A DNA stretch of 64,000 nt from Polytrichum commune (GCA_950295325.1 OX485803.1:71129554-71193553); one strand, 5' to 3'. Positions 44,681 to 58,706 are shown, counted from the first letter of the stretch. Made by a program: numbers and translations. Notes: generated from the letters alone by a model not told the origin.

Positions 44681-47600
44681 CTAGTTTTTAGCCAAAGGGT
44701 GAGTCAAGAGTCCGCTTTCTAGGACTAGCTTGACCTCGTTGAAGCTAAAGGTAGGCGCGTGAATGAAAAGGTCGGCCTCGGGATCACGGTTGCAAACCCT
44801 CAAAAATATGAAATACACATGCTTGCAATAAGAGAATTGGGTCTTCCCTCGGAACTTGGTCATCGTCTTCTTGAATGCAGGGCAAGTGCAACCCACGAAA
44901 GAGCTGATGGTGACCTGATACTGTGTGATGGTAGGAGAAACACCCGAATCCAACCCGATAATGCAACCATGTCCTGGATGAGGTATCATATTGATGGAAC
45001 GGATGCAAGCTTTCAGAGAGTCGGAGGAGGCCATGGAGAGTCGTTGCGCGGGATTTGGGCGAGTGGTAGTGCGTTTCACAATCTTGCCGTCTCTCTTGCC
45101 AGGATAGCGGTCTGGTTCTGCAGGAACGGGTACCGCGCTCAAATTTGCAGGCGGCGGAGCAGAAGAGAACAAACGTCTTGGAGAGACCGGCTTCTTCAGC
45201 AGGAGCTGGAATCCAGCCGCTTCAAGGGCAAGAATTTCAGTAGGCTTGAGGTTTGTGCCTAGCTTCACCGGCCAAACGTCTGGAATCGGCGGCATTTCAT
45301 GGTATGCTGAGTGCTGAGCAATCCATTTGCGCCTTGTACCCTTCACGCACCGGTCAATGTCATCGGAGCAGAAGAAGAATTCTGTCCTCTCAGATAAATT
45401 CCTGCGTATATTAGTCCAAACTCCGGTGTAGGTAGGCGCGGCGGTGAAATTGGCGCCTCTCACAATTCTCTCAGTACACTTCTTCTTTGTGACAGCTCTC
45501 TGGGCCCAGCAGCACTTCGCCGAGGTCTTGGGAAGTCTTGATATGTGCCACTCCTTGACGTCAACCTTTGTCTCTTCGACAGCACTGACATGACGGATCC
45601 CCCCCTCGTTCGGCGGGGACGTAGGGATGCTCTCAGGCTCAGGCTCATGATGAATATCTTGGACGATCGTATCATCTTCAGTATCTTCAAGAATGATGGG
45701 CATCTGCACAGGACGAGCCCTCACAGCACGTCCTGAACCTCTTGGATGTGAGAAGTTAACCTTGTCAGGCCGATGAGACTCCTCTTCAACTCCAAGAGGC
45801 AGATCTGCCTTCCGCTTCGAGGACCCGAATACCTCTTCTCCAGCCATGCCAGGAACACGGGTACAAAATTCATCTGCTCCAGGCATGTCCAACATGGGGT
45901 CTTCAAGCACTAAAGGATTACCTGTTTGCTTCGCCCTACGCTCTGCCATCCTTAGTTTCAGCTCTTTCTTTGTAGGGCCTGTTCCGCCCACGTCACCTTT
46001 GAGGAACTGGTAGTAATTGACAACTTGTAGGAAGCCTCGAACGAAGTCGTCAACTGTAGCAACGTAGAGGTCGCCGCCATTGTTCCCAGAGGCTTGAAGC
46101 CACTTGTTGTGTATTGATTCAGCGAGATTACATGAAGGCATTTCTGCTAGTTCTTCTTCTGTAAATTTCTGCGATAACATTTCTGGAAGCAATTAGAGAT
46201 TACAGAAGAGTTGTTTGAGATAAGAGCACAGTGAAAAGAATGAAAATGAAATGAAATGTATTGGGAAAACATACCCCGGTCATGAAGCCTCCCCATTGGC
46301 GATAACGGTAGTGCCAGAATGCAAGCCAGAGCTCTAGTTTGTTTAGGGCCTTCTCTGTCACTGCCCCGGCGGATACCCACCATGCACGTAGCCCGTGGTA
46401 CATACTGTCTGCTTCGTCCATGGTCCTCGCGTCCTATACTGGTGGCACATCTTCTTGTGTTGCTCCTTGAATTCGTCGGGAATGTACTTCTCGGTATACT
46501 TAACCATAGACTGGGTCCAGTGAAATTGACAGGTTCTCTCCCGGTCATCCATGCGGTCCTCCTTCTTCCCATTGCCATATATGACCCGAACTGCATTCCA
46601 ATTGGCCTGGGCGCTGTCGGCCATGAAACCCTTGAAGTTGGTATCGACAACACCATTCCTCTCCATCACAGCATTGAGATTCTTCCAGAAAACGATCTGG
46701 GCATCACAGTCCTCCGATTGCATGTCACAGCTTGCAATGGTCATGACACGACAATACGTGGAGTCATACACGTGGCTTGCCATTGTGGTCCATTGTCTAA
46801 CCCGTTTCACATGGTCGAACATCATCCAAGCATTCTCCAGATCTTCGCCGGGCTGCATACGTTTGACCAAGTCTACCCCACTACCAGGCCCAACTTCCGA
46901 CATCTTGAAGACAAAAACCTTATCAAGATCAGCCCCTTGACCAGGGAATTTGTTCTCCTGAACAAAGGCCCATAAACTGATTCCGCGAAGTTTGGTGATA
47001 GAGTCCATGACACCATACCTTCTGAGGAAACGGAAACTCATGACCTTGTTGCGGATGTTCGGGGAAGCCATGTCCTTGCATCGGTCAAGTACAGGAACAA
47101 GTTCCTCTAGACTAAGCTTCTTTGGTGGCACATCATCAGGTTGAAGAAGATAATTGCCAATTAGAACTTTGCTAGCCTCCAGCACCACTATACTCTTGGT
47201 AGCCTGGGGAGTCTTCTCAATCTGTTCTTCAATTAGGCCACTGATCTCAGCCTTAGTGTCTCTGTAGTCGCCCACCTTGACAGGGTGATCGTGAGTTCCA
47301 ATGTGGATGCACACTCTTGTGTGAATGTTTTTGCCAGCAACATATTAAATTTTCGCCCCACATGTAGCAATACATGTTGGGGGCTCTTTACATACCTTGC
47401 AAACAAGCGTAGAGTCAGGGGGGGGGCGCTCGATCCACTACAAAGGCTTGGAGGGTACAACCTTCAAACTCTGTTTCGTTGACTTGGAAAATGCGAGGTC
47501 GGCGGATCAAATATTCGCACTCCTTGTTGTTGCAACGCAGGTGTCCAACGCATGCGGAAGAACGGAAGGACAAACCAAATTCGTTTGTGATGTTGGTGGT

Positions 47601-48644
47601 GATGGTCTTCGTCCATACATGGCCGTCGTATTGCTTGTCCATTCCCTGCATTGATTTGGCCTGTGACCGTGCGGCCGTGTGACCAGTGGGTGGCAACTCA
47701 AATATAACCGCACCATCAAACACAGCAGGAAGGTAGTCTACCCTGTCGTGTCTAATGACCGAGTAGTCTATTTTTTTAAGAATATTTTTTCTCCCAGGCA
47801 TTCCTGCAAGTTTTTTAAGTAATGGTACTATTCTAACAGTATCTTGCGACAAAGGATATACTTTAGGAGGGTCCCCACCAACTATAACCTGAGGCGGGGG
47901 CTTGGTGGGACTGACCTCGTCATCGGAAGAAAGCGTAATTACAGATTCTACTCTAGAGTTCTCTACAATAGGCGTCTCGAGACCGGGCTCGAGCTTGACC
48001 TTCACATCACGTGGCATAGGAGTTTGAATGGTGCAGGTAGAGGAAGAGCGAGGAGTGAGGATCTCAGTAGAAGCAGCCATCTGAGATTCAGTGAGGCCAT
48101 AGACTCGGTAACTACCTGGATGAAGAGTCCAAAACATGTTATTGTTCTCATCTCGATGCGAAATGTGACCAAGGGTGTGTGTAAGTTCTAACGTGAGAAC
48201 ATCAAATATATCCTCCTCAACATTAATAGTGTCCTCTCTGAAACCGAACCGACTACTCAAACGCTGGGACGTCACGTAAGCTAGACCGCTGTCCTCCATC
48301 CGAAAGGTAAGTGGGACGCTCTGTCCATCAGCATAGAGGATTGCCATGGGCACTTCTCCGTTAGCATGCACATGAGCCATGATGAGGGGAATGAGGACTT
48401 GCGCGATGACGGAAATATGAAAGAGGTTTCTCGACATAGTGGGATACCTATATATTAGGAATGCATTGCCAAAGACAACGATGATGGACAAGATCCAAAC
48501 GACGGATGATCTATGAAGGAAAGCATGAATGATAGTTCTAAATGTGTAACACCCTAAACCAAGGAGTCTGAAAGAGAGCGGCAAGTAGGTCACGATACTC
48601 CAAATTATATCAGCCAAGTACAAGTAATCGGGTATTATATACAC
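44681..48644 (-). pseudogene. MULE-type transposase, both exons, broken (R)
   Basis: Exon 1 is about 48620-46275 and exon 2 is 46168-44681. The intron is GT-AG, phase 0. Exon 2 supplies NLAESIHNKW (the N-x-x-E-S motif carrying the third catalytic acid of Mutator-type DDE enzymes) and, near the end, a SWIM zinc finger, CTCPAF...YCKH. The layout is standard for plant MULE transposases. Three lesions break exon 1 relative to the L1 copy: a TAA at about 47346, a G run of 9 instead of 8 bases at about 47417-47425, and a missing C at about 46430. Protein identity to L1 is otherwise high. The hydrophobic N-terminal stretch is also conserved. It is head to head with PM exon 1. Confidence 0.85.
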
Positions 48645-48953
48645 CTAGGGTGGACAGCAATGTCCGAATATATGATAACCCGCTAGATCAATTAATAATC
48701 AATAGTTATTTATGTAAATTCTAGACAACCAGTGTCATGTATGAATAGGATGTACTACAATAGTAGTCATCCCTTAATCACAACAATATAGCTGACACCG
48801 ATTAGGTAGAGTAGACAATAACGGCGCCTTTTTTAGTGTTTGAATGGAGTGTGCATAAACCAAGGAATAAATAAGGAAACTGCAGGTTAATTATCTAAAT
48901 CCAAGACAATAGGAACATAATGATGGCGCATAGATGCTTGAGCATGGTTAGAG
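48645..48953. promoter_or_regulatory. Shared upstream region, transposase/PM pair (R)
   Basis: 309 bp between divergent genes. It shares AACATAATGATGGCG and the following bases up to the PM ATG with the L1 region. The transposase side differs. Confidence 0.5.
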
Positions 48954-49232
48954 ATGAACACTCGGTCGAGAGCGAGAGCAGATCGAGAAGAGAGGAAGAC
49001 TAATGAGAAACAGAGGCGCATTGAGAGAAAGGAGAGGTTCGCTACTATAGATAAGGTAGTGACCCCGTACAAATTGAGGTCAACCATGGGAAGAAAAGGG
49101 GATAATTCAACAAAGGCTACTCACAGTCGTTCAAAACGAAATGTTGAGTCATTTGAAAAGGCGGAGGTTGCTCCCATTAGGTTATTCTCATTAGGAGAGG
49201 AAGACACCTCCTTGGACAATGAAGAAATTAAG
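48954..49232 (+). CDS. PM gene exon 1 (R)
   Basis: 93 codons in phase 0, from MNTRSRARAD to EEIK, donor AAG|GTATGC. Very basic at first (RADREERKTNEKQRR), then PYKLRSTMGRKG, then acidic. It matches L1 exon 1. I link it to the ParB exon at 56751 because L1 shows the same exon followed by further phase-0 exons, and the next good acceptor on this strand (GTGCGCAG|ATC) is also phase 0. The intron would be 7.5 kb of satellite, so the link is an inference. The small acidic exons seen in L1 were not found here. Confidence 0.6.
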
Positions 49233-49689
49233 GTATGCTCTGCTTACATTACATTTAGTTTGAATTTATTTAAATTTTATGAGTCCCGTGTATAGTTGGC
49301 TTGAAAGGAAACATTATGGCATGAGAGGAAACTATCCTATGCATTCGAGTAATGATATTTTCGATGCTTTGTCGCATCATTGCAAGTTTGGCACTAGACA
49401 TTGTTAATATATATGCACTAGAAATTAGGGGTAGTAATCGTGAGGTAAACAAGGCAGCAAGTGTGGCCCTGTGGAAGCACTCACAATGCAAAGGGTGGTC
49501 ACAATGACTCGGAAGAGGAAGGGAACAAGACTGACGCAACAGTAACATACCATCGTTCCCCGCATTACAACAAACCTCAGAAATAGGGTATTCCTCCAAA
49601 TACGAGGAGTGAACACAGAGTTCAAGGTTGCAGCCTCAATTTGGAAAGGGGGAGGGATTCGAGGGGAGGGCAGTGGTCGCCCCGTGGAG

Positions 49690-52600
49690 AGGTCTGAGGT
49701 GAGGTCAAAAAAGTTTATTTTGTGGTTATATGAATTATGTAGTCATCATATGAAGTGAGGGGTGCTTGTTTGTGAGGTCTCAGGTAAGGCCTAAAGGGCA
49801 TTGTCGGATCCGACAGAGCATCCAAGACGAAGTTGAGAACCTCTAAATACTTAGAAATTTGGCTATATGAAATAGTGGGTTGACTTAGATGTGGCCTTAG
49901 TTAGTTATTGAATGAGGTGGGAGATGTTGATTTTGTGATAACTGAGTAAGGGGTTGACTTAGATGTGGCTTAGTTAGGTCTTTAATGAGGCTCAAAGTGT
50001 TCATTTTCATGCTAACTGAGTAAGGGGCAAGACTGAAATGTGGCCTTAGTTAGTACTTAGGGATTCAAATTTCTGGCCATATGGTTGAGGGGTGCTTGTT
50101 TGGGAGGTCACAGGTTAGGCCTAGAGGGCATTGTCGGATCCGACAAAGCATCCAAGACCAGCCTGAGAACCTCAGAATACTTGGAATGTGGGTAACTGAG
50201 TAGGGGCTGACATTGATGTGGCCTTAGTTAGGTTTTGAATGAGGCTGAAAGTGTTGATTTTGTGGCTAAATGAGGAGGTTATTCACTTTGATGTGGCCTT
50301 AGTTAGGTCTTGAATGAGGCTCAAATTGTTGCTTTTGTGGCTAACTGAGTAAGTTATTCACTGAGATATGGCTTTAGTTAGGTCTTGAATGAGGTCTGAG
50401 ATGTTGATTTTGTGGCTCACTGAGTAAGGGGCTGACTTTGATGTGGCTTAGTTAGGTCTTTAATGAGGCTCAAAGTGTTGATTTTGTGGCTAATTGAGGA
50501 AGGGGGCTGACTGAAATGAGCCATTAGTTCGTACTTAGGGGTTCAAATTTCTGGCCATGTGGTTGAGGGGTGCATGTTTGGGAGGTCACATGTTAGGCCT
50601 AGAGGGCATTGTCGGATCCGACAAAGCATCCAGGACCTAGTTGAGAACCTCTAAATACTTAGAAATTTGGCTATATGAAATAGTGGGTTGACTTAGATGT
50701 GGCCTTAGTTAGTTATTGAATGAGGTGGGAGATGTTGATTTTGTGATAACTGAGTAAGGGGTTGACTTAGATGTGGCTTAGTTAGGTCTTTAATGAGGCT
50801 CAAAGTGTTCATTTTCATGCTAACTGAGTAAGGGGCAAGACTGAAATGTGGCCTTAGTTAGTACTTAGGGATTCAAATTTCTGGCCATATGGTTGAGGGG
50901 TGCTTGTTTGGGAGGTCACAGGTTAGGCCTAGAGGGCATTGTCGGATCCGACAAAGCATCCAGGACCTAGTTGAGAACCTCTAAATACTTAGAAATTTGG
51001 CTATATGAAATAGTGGGTTGACTTAGATGTGGCCTTAGTTAGTTATTGAATGACGTGTGAGATGTTGATTTTGTGATAACTGAGTAAGGGGCTGACTTAG
51101 ATGTGGCTTAGTTAGGTCTTTAATGAGGCTCAAAGTGTTCATTTTCATGCTAACTGAGTAAGGGGCAAGACTGAAATGTGGCCTTAGTTAGTACTTAGGG
51201 ATTCAAATTTCTGGCCATATGGTTGACGGGTGCATGTTTGGGAGGTCACAGGTTAGGCCTAGAGGGCATTGTCGGATCCGACAAAGCATCCAAGACCAAG
51301 TTGAGAAACTCAGAATACTTGGAATGTGGGTAACAGAGTAGGGGCTGACTTTGATGTGGCCTTAGTTAGGTTTTGAATGAGGCTGAAATTATTGATTTTG
51401 TGGCTAAATGAGGAGGTTATTCACTTTGATGTGGCCTTAGTTAGGTCTTGAATGAGGCTCAAATTGTTGCTTTTGTGGCTAACTGAGTAAGTTATTCACT
51501 GAGATATGGCTTTAGTTAGGTCTTGAATGAGGTCTGAGATGTTGAATTTGTGGCTCACTGAGTAAGGGGCTGACTTTGATGTGGCTTAGTTAGGTCTTTA
51601 ATGAGGCTCAAAGTGTTGATTTTGTGGCTAATTGAGGAAGGGGGCTGACTGAAATGAGCCATTAGTTCGTACTTAGGGGTTCAAATTTCTGGCCATGTGG
51701 TTGAGGGGTGCTTGTTTGGGAGGTCACAGGTTAGGCCTAGAGGGCATTGTCGGATCCGACAAAGCATCCAGGACCTAGTTGAGAACCTCTAAATACTTAG
51801 AAATTTGGCTATATGAACTAGGGGGTTGATTTAAATGTAGCCTTAGTGTGTCAATTACTTAGGTCTCAAATGTTGATTTTGTGGCTAATTGAGTAAGGGG
51901 GTTGACTTTAATGTGTCCTTAGTGTGGTCTTTATAATCCAAATTTCTGGCCATATAGTTGATGGGTGAATGTTTGTGAGGTCTCAGGTTACGCCTAATGG
52001 GCATTGTCGGATCCGACAAAGCATCCAAGACCAAGTTGAGAACCCCTAATGTAGCTTTAGTATGGCCATTAATGAGGTGTGAAATTGTTGAATTTTTGGG
52101 TAACTGAGCAAGGGGCTGACATTAATATGGCCTTGGTTACTTCCTAGGGATTCAGATTTCTGGCCAAATGGTTGAGGGGTGGTTGTTTGTGAGGTCTCAG
52201 GTTAGGCCTTAAGGGCATTGTCGGATCCGACAAAGCATCCAGGACCTAGTTGAGAACCTCTAAATACTTAGAAATTTGGCTATATGAAATAGTGGGTTGA
52301 CTTAGATGTGGCCTTAGTTAGTTATTGAATGAGGTGGGAGATGTTGATTTTGTGATAACTGAGTAAGGGGTTGACTTAGATGTGGCTTAGTTAGGTCTTT
52401 AATGAGGCTCAAAGTGTTCATTTTCATGCTAACTGAGTAAGGGGCAAGACTGAAATGTGGCCTTAGTTAGTACTTAGGGATTCAAATTTCTGGCCATGTG
52501 GTTGAGGGGTGCTTGTTTGGGAGGTCATAGGTTAGGCCTAGAGGGCATTGTCGGATCCGACAAAGCATCCAAGACCAGCCTGAGAACCTCAGAATACTTG

Positions 52601-55600
52601 GAATGTGGGTAACTGAGTAGGGGCTGACTTTGATGTGGCCTTAGTTAGGTTTTGAATGAGGCTGAAAGTGTTGATTTTGTGGCTAAATGAGGAGGTTATT
52701 CACTTTGATGTGGCCTTAGTTAGGTCTTGAATGAGGCTCAAATTGTTGCTTTTGTGGCTAACTGAGTAAGTTATTCACTGAGATATGGCTTTAGTTAGGT
52801 CTTGAATGAGGTCTGAGATGTTGATTTTGTGGCTCACTGAGTAAGGGCTGACTTTGATGTGGCTTAGTTAGGTCTTTAATGAGGCTCAAAGTGTTGATTT
52901 TGTGGCTAATTGAGGAAGGGGGCTGACTGAAATGAGCCATTAGTTCGTACTTAGGGGTTCAAATTTCTGGCCATGTGGTTGAGGGGTGCATGTTTGGGAG
53001 GTCACAGGTTAGGCCTAGAGGGCATTGTCGGATCCGACAAAGCATCCAGGACCTAGTTGAGAACCTCTAAATACTTAGAAATTTGGCTATATGAAATAGT
53101 GGGTTGACTTAGATGTGGCCTTAGTTAGTTATTGAATGAGGTGGGAGATGTTGATTTTGTGATAACTGAGTAAGGGGTTGACTTAGATGTGGCTTAGTTA
53201 GGTCTTTAATGAGGCTCAAAGTGTTCATTTTCATGCTAACTGAGTAAGGGGCAAGACTGAAATGTGGCCTTAGTTAGTTCCTAGGGATTCAGATTTCTGG
53301 CCAAATGGTTGAGGGGTGGTTGTTTGTGAGGTCTCAGGTTAGGCCTTAAGGGCATTGTCAGATCCGACAAGACCAAGTTGAGAACCTCTGAAAACTTGGA
53401 AATTTGGCTTACTGTGGCCTTGAATGAGGTCTGAAAATTTGATTTTGTGGCTAACTCCATAAGTGAATTGACTTAAATGTGGCCTTAGTTAGGTCTTTAT
53501 AATCGAAATTTCTGGCCATATGGTTGAGGGGTGCATGTTTGTGAGGTCTCAGGTAAAGCCTATAGGGCATTGTCGGATCCGACAAAGCATCCAAGACCAA
53601 GTTGAGAACCTCTAAATACTTAGAAATTTAGCTTAGTGTGGCCTTGAATGAGGTCCGAAAAATTGATTCTGTGGCTAACTCCATAAGCGAGTTGACTTAA
53701 ATGTGGGCTTGGTTAGGTACTAAGTATTCAAATTTCTGGCCATATGGTTGAGGGTGCTTGTTTGTGAGGTCTCAGGTATGGCCTAAAGGGCATTGTCGGA
53801 TCCGACAAAGCATCCAAAACCAAATTGAGAACCTCTAAAAAGTTAAAGATTTGGCTATATGAACTAAGGGGTTGACTTAAATGTAGCCTTAGTGTGGCCA
53901 TTAATGAGGTCTGAATGTTGATTTTGTGGCTAACTGAGTAAGGGCTGAGTTTAATGTGGTCTTAGTTAGGTCTTTATAATCCAAATATCTGGCCATATTG
54001 TTGAGGGTTGCATGTTTGTGAGGTCTCAGGTTACGCCTAATGGGCATTGTCGGATCCGACAATGCCTCTAAGACCAAGTTAAGAACCTCTAATGTAGCTT
54101 TAGTATGGCCATTAATGAGGTCTGAAATTGTTGAATTTTTGGCTCACTGAGCATGGGGCTGACTTTGATTTGGCCTTGCTTAGTTCGTAGGGATTCAAAT
54201 TTCTGGCCAACTGGTTGAGGGGTGGTTGTTTGTGAGGTCTCAGGTTAGGCATTAAGGGCATTGTCGGATCCGACAAAGCATCCAAGACCAAGTTGAGAAC
54301 CTCTAAAAACTTGGAAAGTTGGCTTAGTGTGGCCTTGAATGAGGTCTGAAAAATTCATTTTGTGGCTAACTCCACAAGTGAATTGACTTAAATGTGGCCT
54401 TAGTTAGGTCTTTATAATCGAAATTTCTGGCCATATGGTTGAGGGGTGCATGTTTGTGAGGTCTCAGGTAAGGCCTATAGGGCATTGTCGGATCCGACAA
54501 AGCATCCAAGACCAAGTTGAGAACCTCTGAAAACTTGGAAATTTGGCTATATGAACTAGGGGGTTGACTTAAATGTAGCCTTAGTGTGTCAATTACTTAG
54601 GTCTAAAATTTTGATTTTGTGGCTAATTGAGTAAGGGGGCTGACTTTAATGTGGCCTTAGTTAGGTCTTTATAATCCAAATTTCTGGCCATATAGTTGAG
54701 GGGTGGTTGTTTGTGAGGTCTCAGGTTACGCCTAATGGGCATTGTCGGATCCGACAATGCATCCAAGACCAAGTTGAGAACCTCTAAAAACTTGGAAAGT
54801 TGGCTTAGTGTGGCCTTGAATGAGGTCTGAAAAATTCATTTTGTGGCTAACTCCACAAGTGAATTGACTTAAATGTGGCCTTAGTTAGGTCTTTATAATC
54901 GAAATTTCTGGCCATATGGTTGAGGGGTGCATGTTTGTGAGGTCTCAGGTAAGGCCTATAGGGCATTGTCGGATCCGACAAAGCATCCAAGACCAAGTTG
55001 AGAACCTCTGAAAACTTGGAAATTTGGCTATATGAACTAGGGGGTTGACTTAAATGTAGCCTTAGTGTGTCAATTACTTAGGTCTAAAATTTTGATTTTG
55101 TGGCTAATTGAGTAAGGGGGCCGACTTTAATGTGGCCTTAGTTAGGTCTTTATAATCCAAATTTCTGGCCATATAGTTGAGGGGTGGTTGTTTGTGAGGT
55201 CTCAGGTTAGGCCTTAAGGGCATTGTCGGATCCGACAAAGCATCCAAGACCAAGTTGAGAACCTCTGAAAACTTGGAAATTTGGCTATATGAACTAGGGG
55301 GTTGACTTAAATGTAGCCTTAGTGTGTCCATTACTTAGGTCTGAAATGTTGATTTTGTGGTTACCTGATTAAGGGGGCTAACTAAAATGTGGCCTTAGTT
55401 ATGTACTAAGTATTTAAATTTTTGGCCATATGGTTGAGGGGTGCATGTCTGTGCGGTCTGATGTTAGGCCTAAAGGGCATTGTCGGATCCGACAATGCAT
55501 CCAAGACCAAGTTGAGAACCTCTAAAAACTTAGAAAGTTGGCTATATGAACTAGTTGGTTGACTGAAATGTGGCCTTAATGTGGCATTCAATTATGCTCA

Positions 55601-56700
55601 AAATATTGATTTTGTGGCTAACTGAGTAAGGAACTGAGTTTTATGTGACCTTGGTTATGTCTTTCATGAGGCTCAAAGTTTTAATTTTGTGGCTAACTGA
55701 GTAAGGGGCAGCCTGAAATGTGGCAGTAGTTAGTTCTTGGGAATCCAAATTTCTGGCCATATGGTTGAGGGGTGGTTGTTTGTGAGGTCTCAGGTTATGC
55801 CTTAAGGGCATTGTCGGATTCGACAAAGCATCCAAGACCAAGTTGAGAACCTCTAAAAACTTAGAAAGTTGGCTTAGTGTGGCCTTGAATGAGGTCTGAA
55901 TATTTGATTTTGTGGCTAACTCCATAAGTGAATTGACTTTAATGTGGCCTTAGTTAGGTCTTTATAATCCAAATTTCTGGCCATATAGTTGAGGGGTGGT
56001 TGTTTGTGAGGTCTCAGGTTACGCCTAATGGGCATTGTCGGATCCGACAATGCATCCAAGACCAAGTTGAGAACCTCTGAAAACTTGGAAAGTTGGCTAT
56101 ATGAACTAGGGGGTTGACTTAAATGTAGCCTTAGTGTGTCAATTACTTAGGTCTGAAATGTTGATTTTGTGGCTAATTGAGTAAGGGGGCTGACTTTAAT
56201 GTGGCCTTAGTTAGGTCTTTATAATCCAAATTTCTGGCCCTATAGTTGATGGGTGCATTTTTGTGAGGTCTCGGGTTACGCCTAATGGGCATTGTCGGAT
56301 CCGACAAAGCATCCAAGACCAATTTGAGAACCTCTTAAAACTTAGAAATTTGGCTATATGAACTAGGGGGCGTCTGAGATGAGGCATTAGTGTGTCCTAA
56401 GTGAGGCTCAAAATGTTGAGTTCGTGGCTAATTTTATAAGTGGGCTCACTGAAATGTGGGCATAGTTAGGTACTAACTATTCAAATTTCTGGCCATATGG
56501 TGTAGTTGTCCATGTTTGTTTGGTCTTAGGTTAGGCTTTAAAGGCTATGTCAGATCCGACATTGCCTCTAAAACAGCTTTAAGAACTTCTAAAAGCGTAT
56601 AATTCTGGCTATCTGAACTAGGGGGTTGACTGTACTGTGGCGTGAATGAGGTTTGATTTTTTTTAGGGTTTTGGGGGGTTGATTGTAATGTGGCCTTAGT
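49690..56700. repeat. Satellite C1 (TGTCGGATCCGACA palindrome)
   Basis: About 7 kb of tandem and higher-order repeats. Each basic unit holds TGGCCATATGGTTGAGGGG, a GGTCTCAGGTTAGGCC stretch, then GGGCATTGTCGGATCCGACAAAGCATCC and AGTTGAGAACCTC, then filler units of about 60-80 bp (GTGGCCTTAGTTAGGTCTTGAATGAGG, TGATTTTGTGGCTAACTGAGTAAGG). I count about 21 exact GTCGGATCCGAC sites here, spaced roughly 220-480 bp, plus mutated copies at 53359, 55816 and 56551. Left-hand units form a larger repeat of 1.1-1.3 kb (for example 50140, 51270, 52560). The flanks extend symmetry to GC[A/T]TTG...CAAAGC. All of it lies in the proposed first long intron of PM. Confidence 0.95.
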
Positions 56701-58681
56701 TGGGTTCATTTGAATGCTCCTCATTTTTTCAATAAATTGGTTGTGCGCAGATCGTTGAGATGGATGCTGATCGTGAGTCTGTGGATGTTGGGGGTCGTAT
56801 TGGCGCTGGGTCATCCCTTAGTGTTGAGGAGCATAGGGAGCAAGGGTCTCCCTTGTCATGTGATCAAAATACTGGGCTTACACCAGGTAGTAGCAAGGCG
56901 CCGACACCCGGGATGCCACTCTGCGGCTCACCTGCAGATTCGGATTTGGGTGTTCGTGCAATGGAATATCGAATTCGCCACAATTTAAAGAAAGATAGCT
57001 TTTTAGTTGTTGAGGGCATGAGAATCCTACCGGTAGAAAAGTCCTCCATGAGAATCCCCCTGTGCAGGTTGATTCACATGCCATTGGTTCGCCCAACCTT
57101 CCGCAGTGACGTTACAAAGCTCATGTCGGCATTTCAATTTGGATACCGAGCTGGGTCAGCCACTTTTTATGTATCTACTACAAATGAGTCCGGAGATAAT
57201 CGATTCATTTCAGCGAAAGATAGGCGTGAATGGGGAGACCTATGGAATGCAGAAAATGATAAGTTTGAGTCTCTTTTGCGCAAAGATAAGGACTTGATGA
57301 GCCTCAGTGGATGTATGTTCTTTGTGTATGATGGTAACCATCGCTTGTTAGCCTGGAAGGAGTGTATTGAAACAGATCACAAGGACGATGCACTCTGGTA
57401 CGAGAAGCATGGTTGCCCAGAATGTGTCATCTTGGACACAACGGGTGGGCGTGGGGACGTCCTTAACGCAATGCACGACATCAATAAGTAAATATGATAA
57501 TTTTTCATATCGTTGTTTCCTTCATTTTTTGATTTGCATTTAATGACATTTGTCTCTACCGCAACAGGGCTAACCAGACTGCGCACGTTAAGACTAGCCT
57601 CGTACACACTCTACACTGCATTCAAAAATACGGTTCGTATGATCTTAGCTACTACCAGCCCTTATTGACCGAGGAGCAATTCCAAGCGTGCAAGAGCAGA
57701 GGCCCCAAGAGCCCTTGGTACCCGCTGACCCAGGATCTTATGGTGTCCTTCATTTTCAATGTAAGTCACTCCAAATTTCTCAACCCTCTACTTCGCATTC
57801 ATTACTCTTAGTCGTGATCTAACAATTTAGAATATATGTTCAGCAAGAGATAGCCGATGCGGTAGATGAGGCTACCCAAATATACAAGGAGGAAGTGTCT
57901 CCAGAGGAGCAGTCGGGGAACGGGTTGGGTGAAGTATTGGACGCTGTGATAAAGAAGACGACTGAGGAACTTGGACACAAGTTCAACAAGCAACAATCAA
58001 TCGCAAACCCGGCCCTTGGAAAAGACTTTCTGGAAGAGGTTATTTCCTTCTCACCAACCTTCGGAATTATACCTTCGGTATTGCTCGCATTCATTTCAGC
58101 ACTTTCTCGTAAATTCATGATTAAATTTACTCCGCCTTCTTTTTTTATGACATTTGTTTCAGGTTACTAGGCATTATAGCGCCCACCATTCTAAGAAGAT
58201 TGAGATGACATTGGAGAAATTGCAACTCATTGCCACAGCTGCTGTGGAGCCAGAGTATAAAGTCCGTTGGCTAAAGTGATGGAACAGTGGAAATTTCAAT
58301 CGTGAAGCTATCCGGTTCCCCAAAAGTCCTGCAAGCGAGGACACCTTGAAACCTTGGCTCAATAAAACAACGTTCTGGGCAGGGGTACGTCTATCCTCCT
58401 TATCCTTACTTACCAATCAACTCTTCATTCTATGCCGATTCTTATCTTGGCCTTGAATTTATCCACAGCTTGAGGATGCAGTGGTCAAGGAGTTACCTGA
58501 TATACTTCACGCATTGGGTGGGCTTGACGGAGATGTCGAAGTTGATTCATTGCCGGACTACTTGGAGAAGTGGCGGATCTGCCTTTGGGATAAGGCGTTC
58601 ATAGGTCACTTTTCAGGTTCAGATATCTACGGAAAGGGGACGTGGTGGAAGGATGTCAAAGGCTCTGACAACATTGTCAAG

Positions 58682-58706
58682 CGCTTAATTTTTCGGTACG
58701 TTAGTT
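58682..58706 (+). repeat. Exon-end duplicate flanking satellite C2
   Basis: The end of the exon and its splice donor (CGCTTAATTTTTCGGTACG...) recur as a degenerate copy at about 61118-61142, 23 of 26 bases the same, just before the next exon. The satellite block C2 lies between them. Confidence 0.75.

Noticed and set aside
46319..46975. 218-residue plus-strand ORF opposite the transposase (also 23540-24121 and 24431-24811)
   Set aside because: Antisense shadow of the conserved transposase frame, which carries recognisable catalytic motifs.
49690..56700. Centromeric satellite
   Set aside because: The array lies between splice-compatible exons of one gene and consists of mixed modules rather than a uniform nucleosome-length monomer. 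Not fully excluded.
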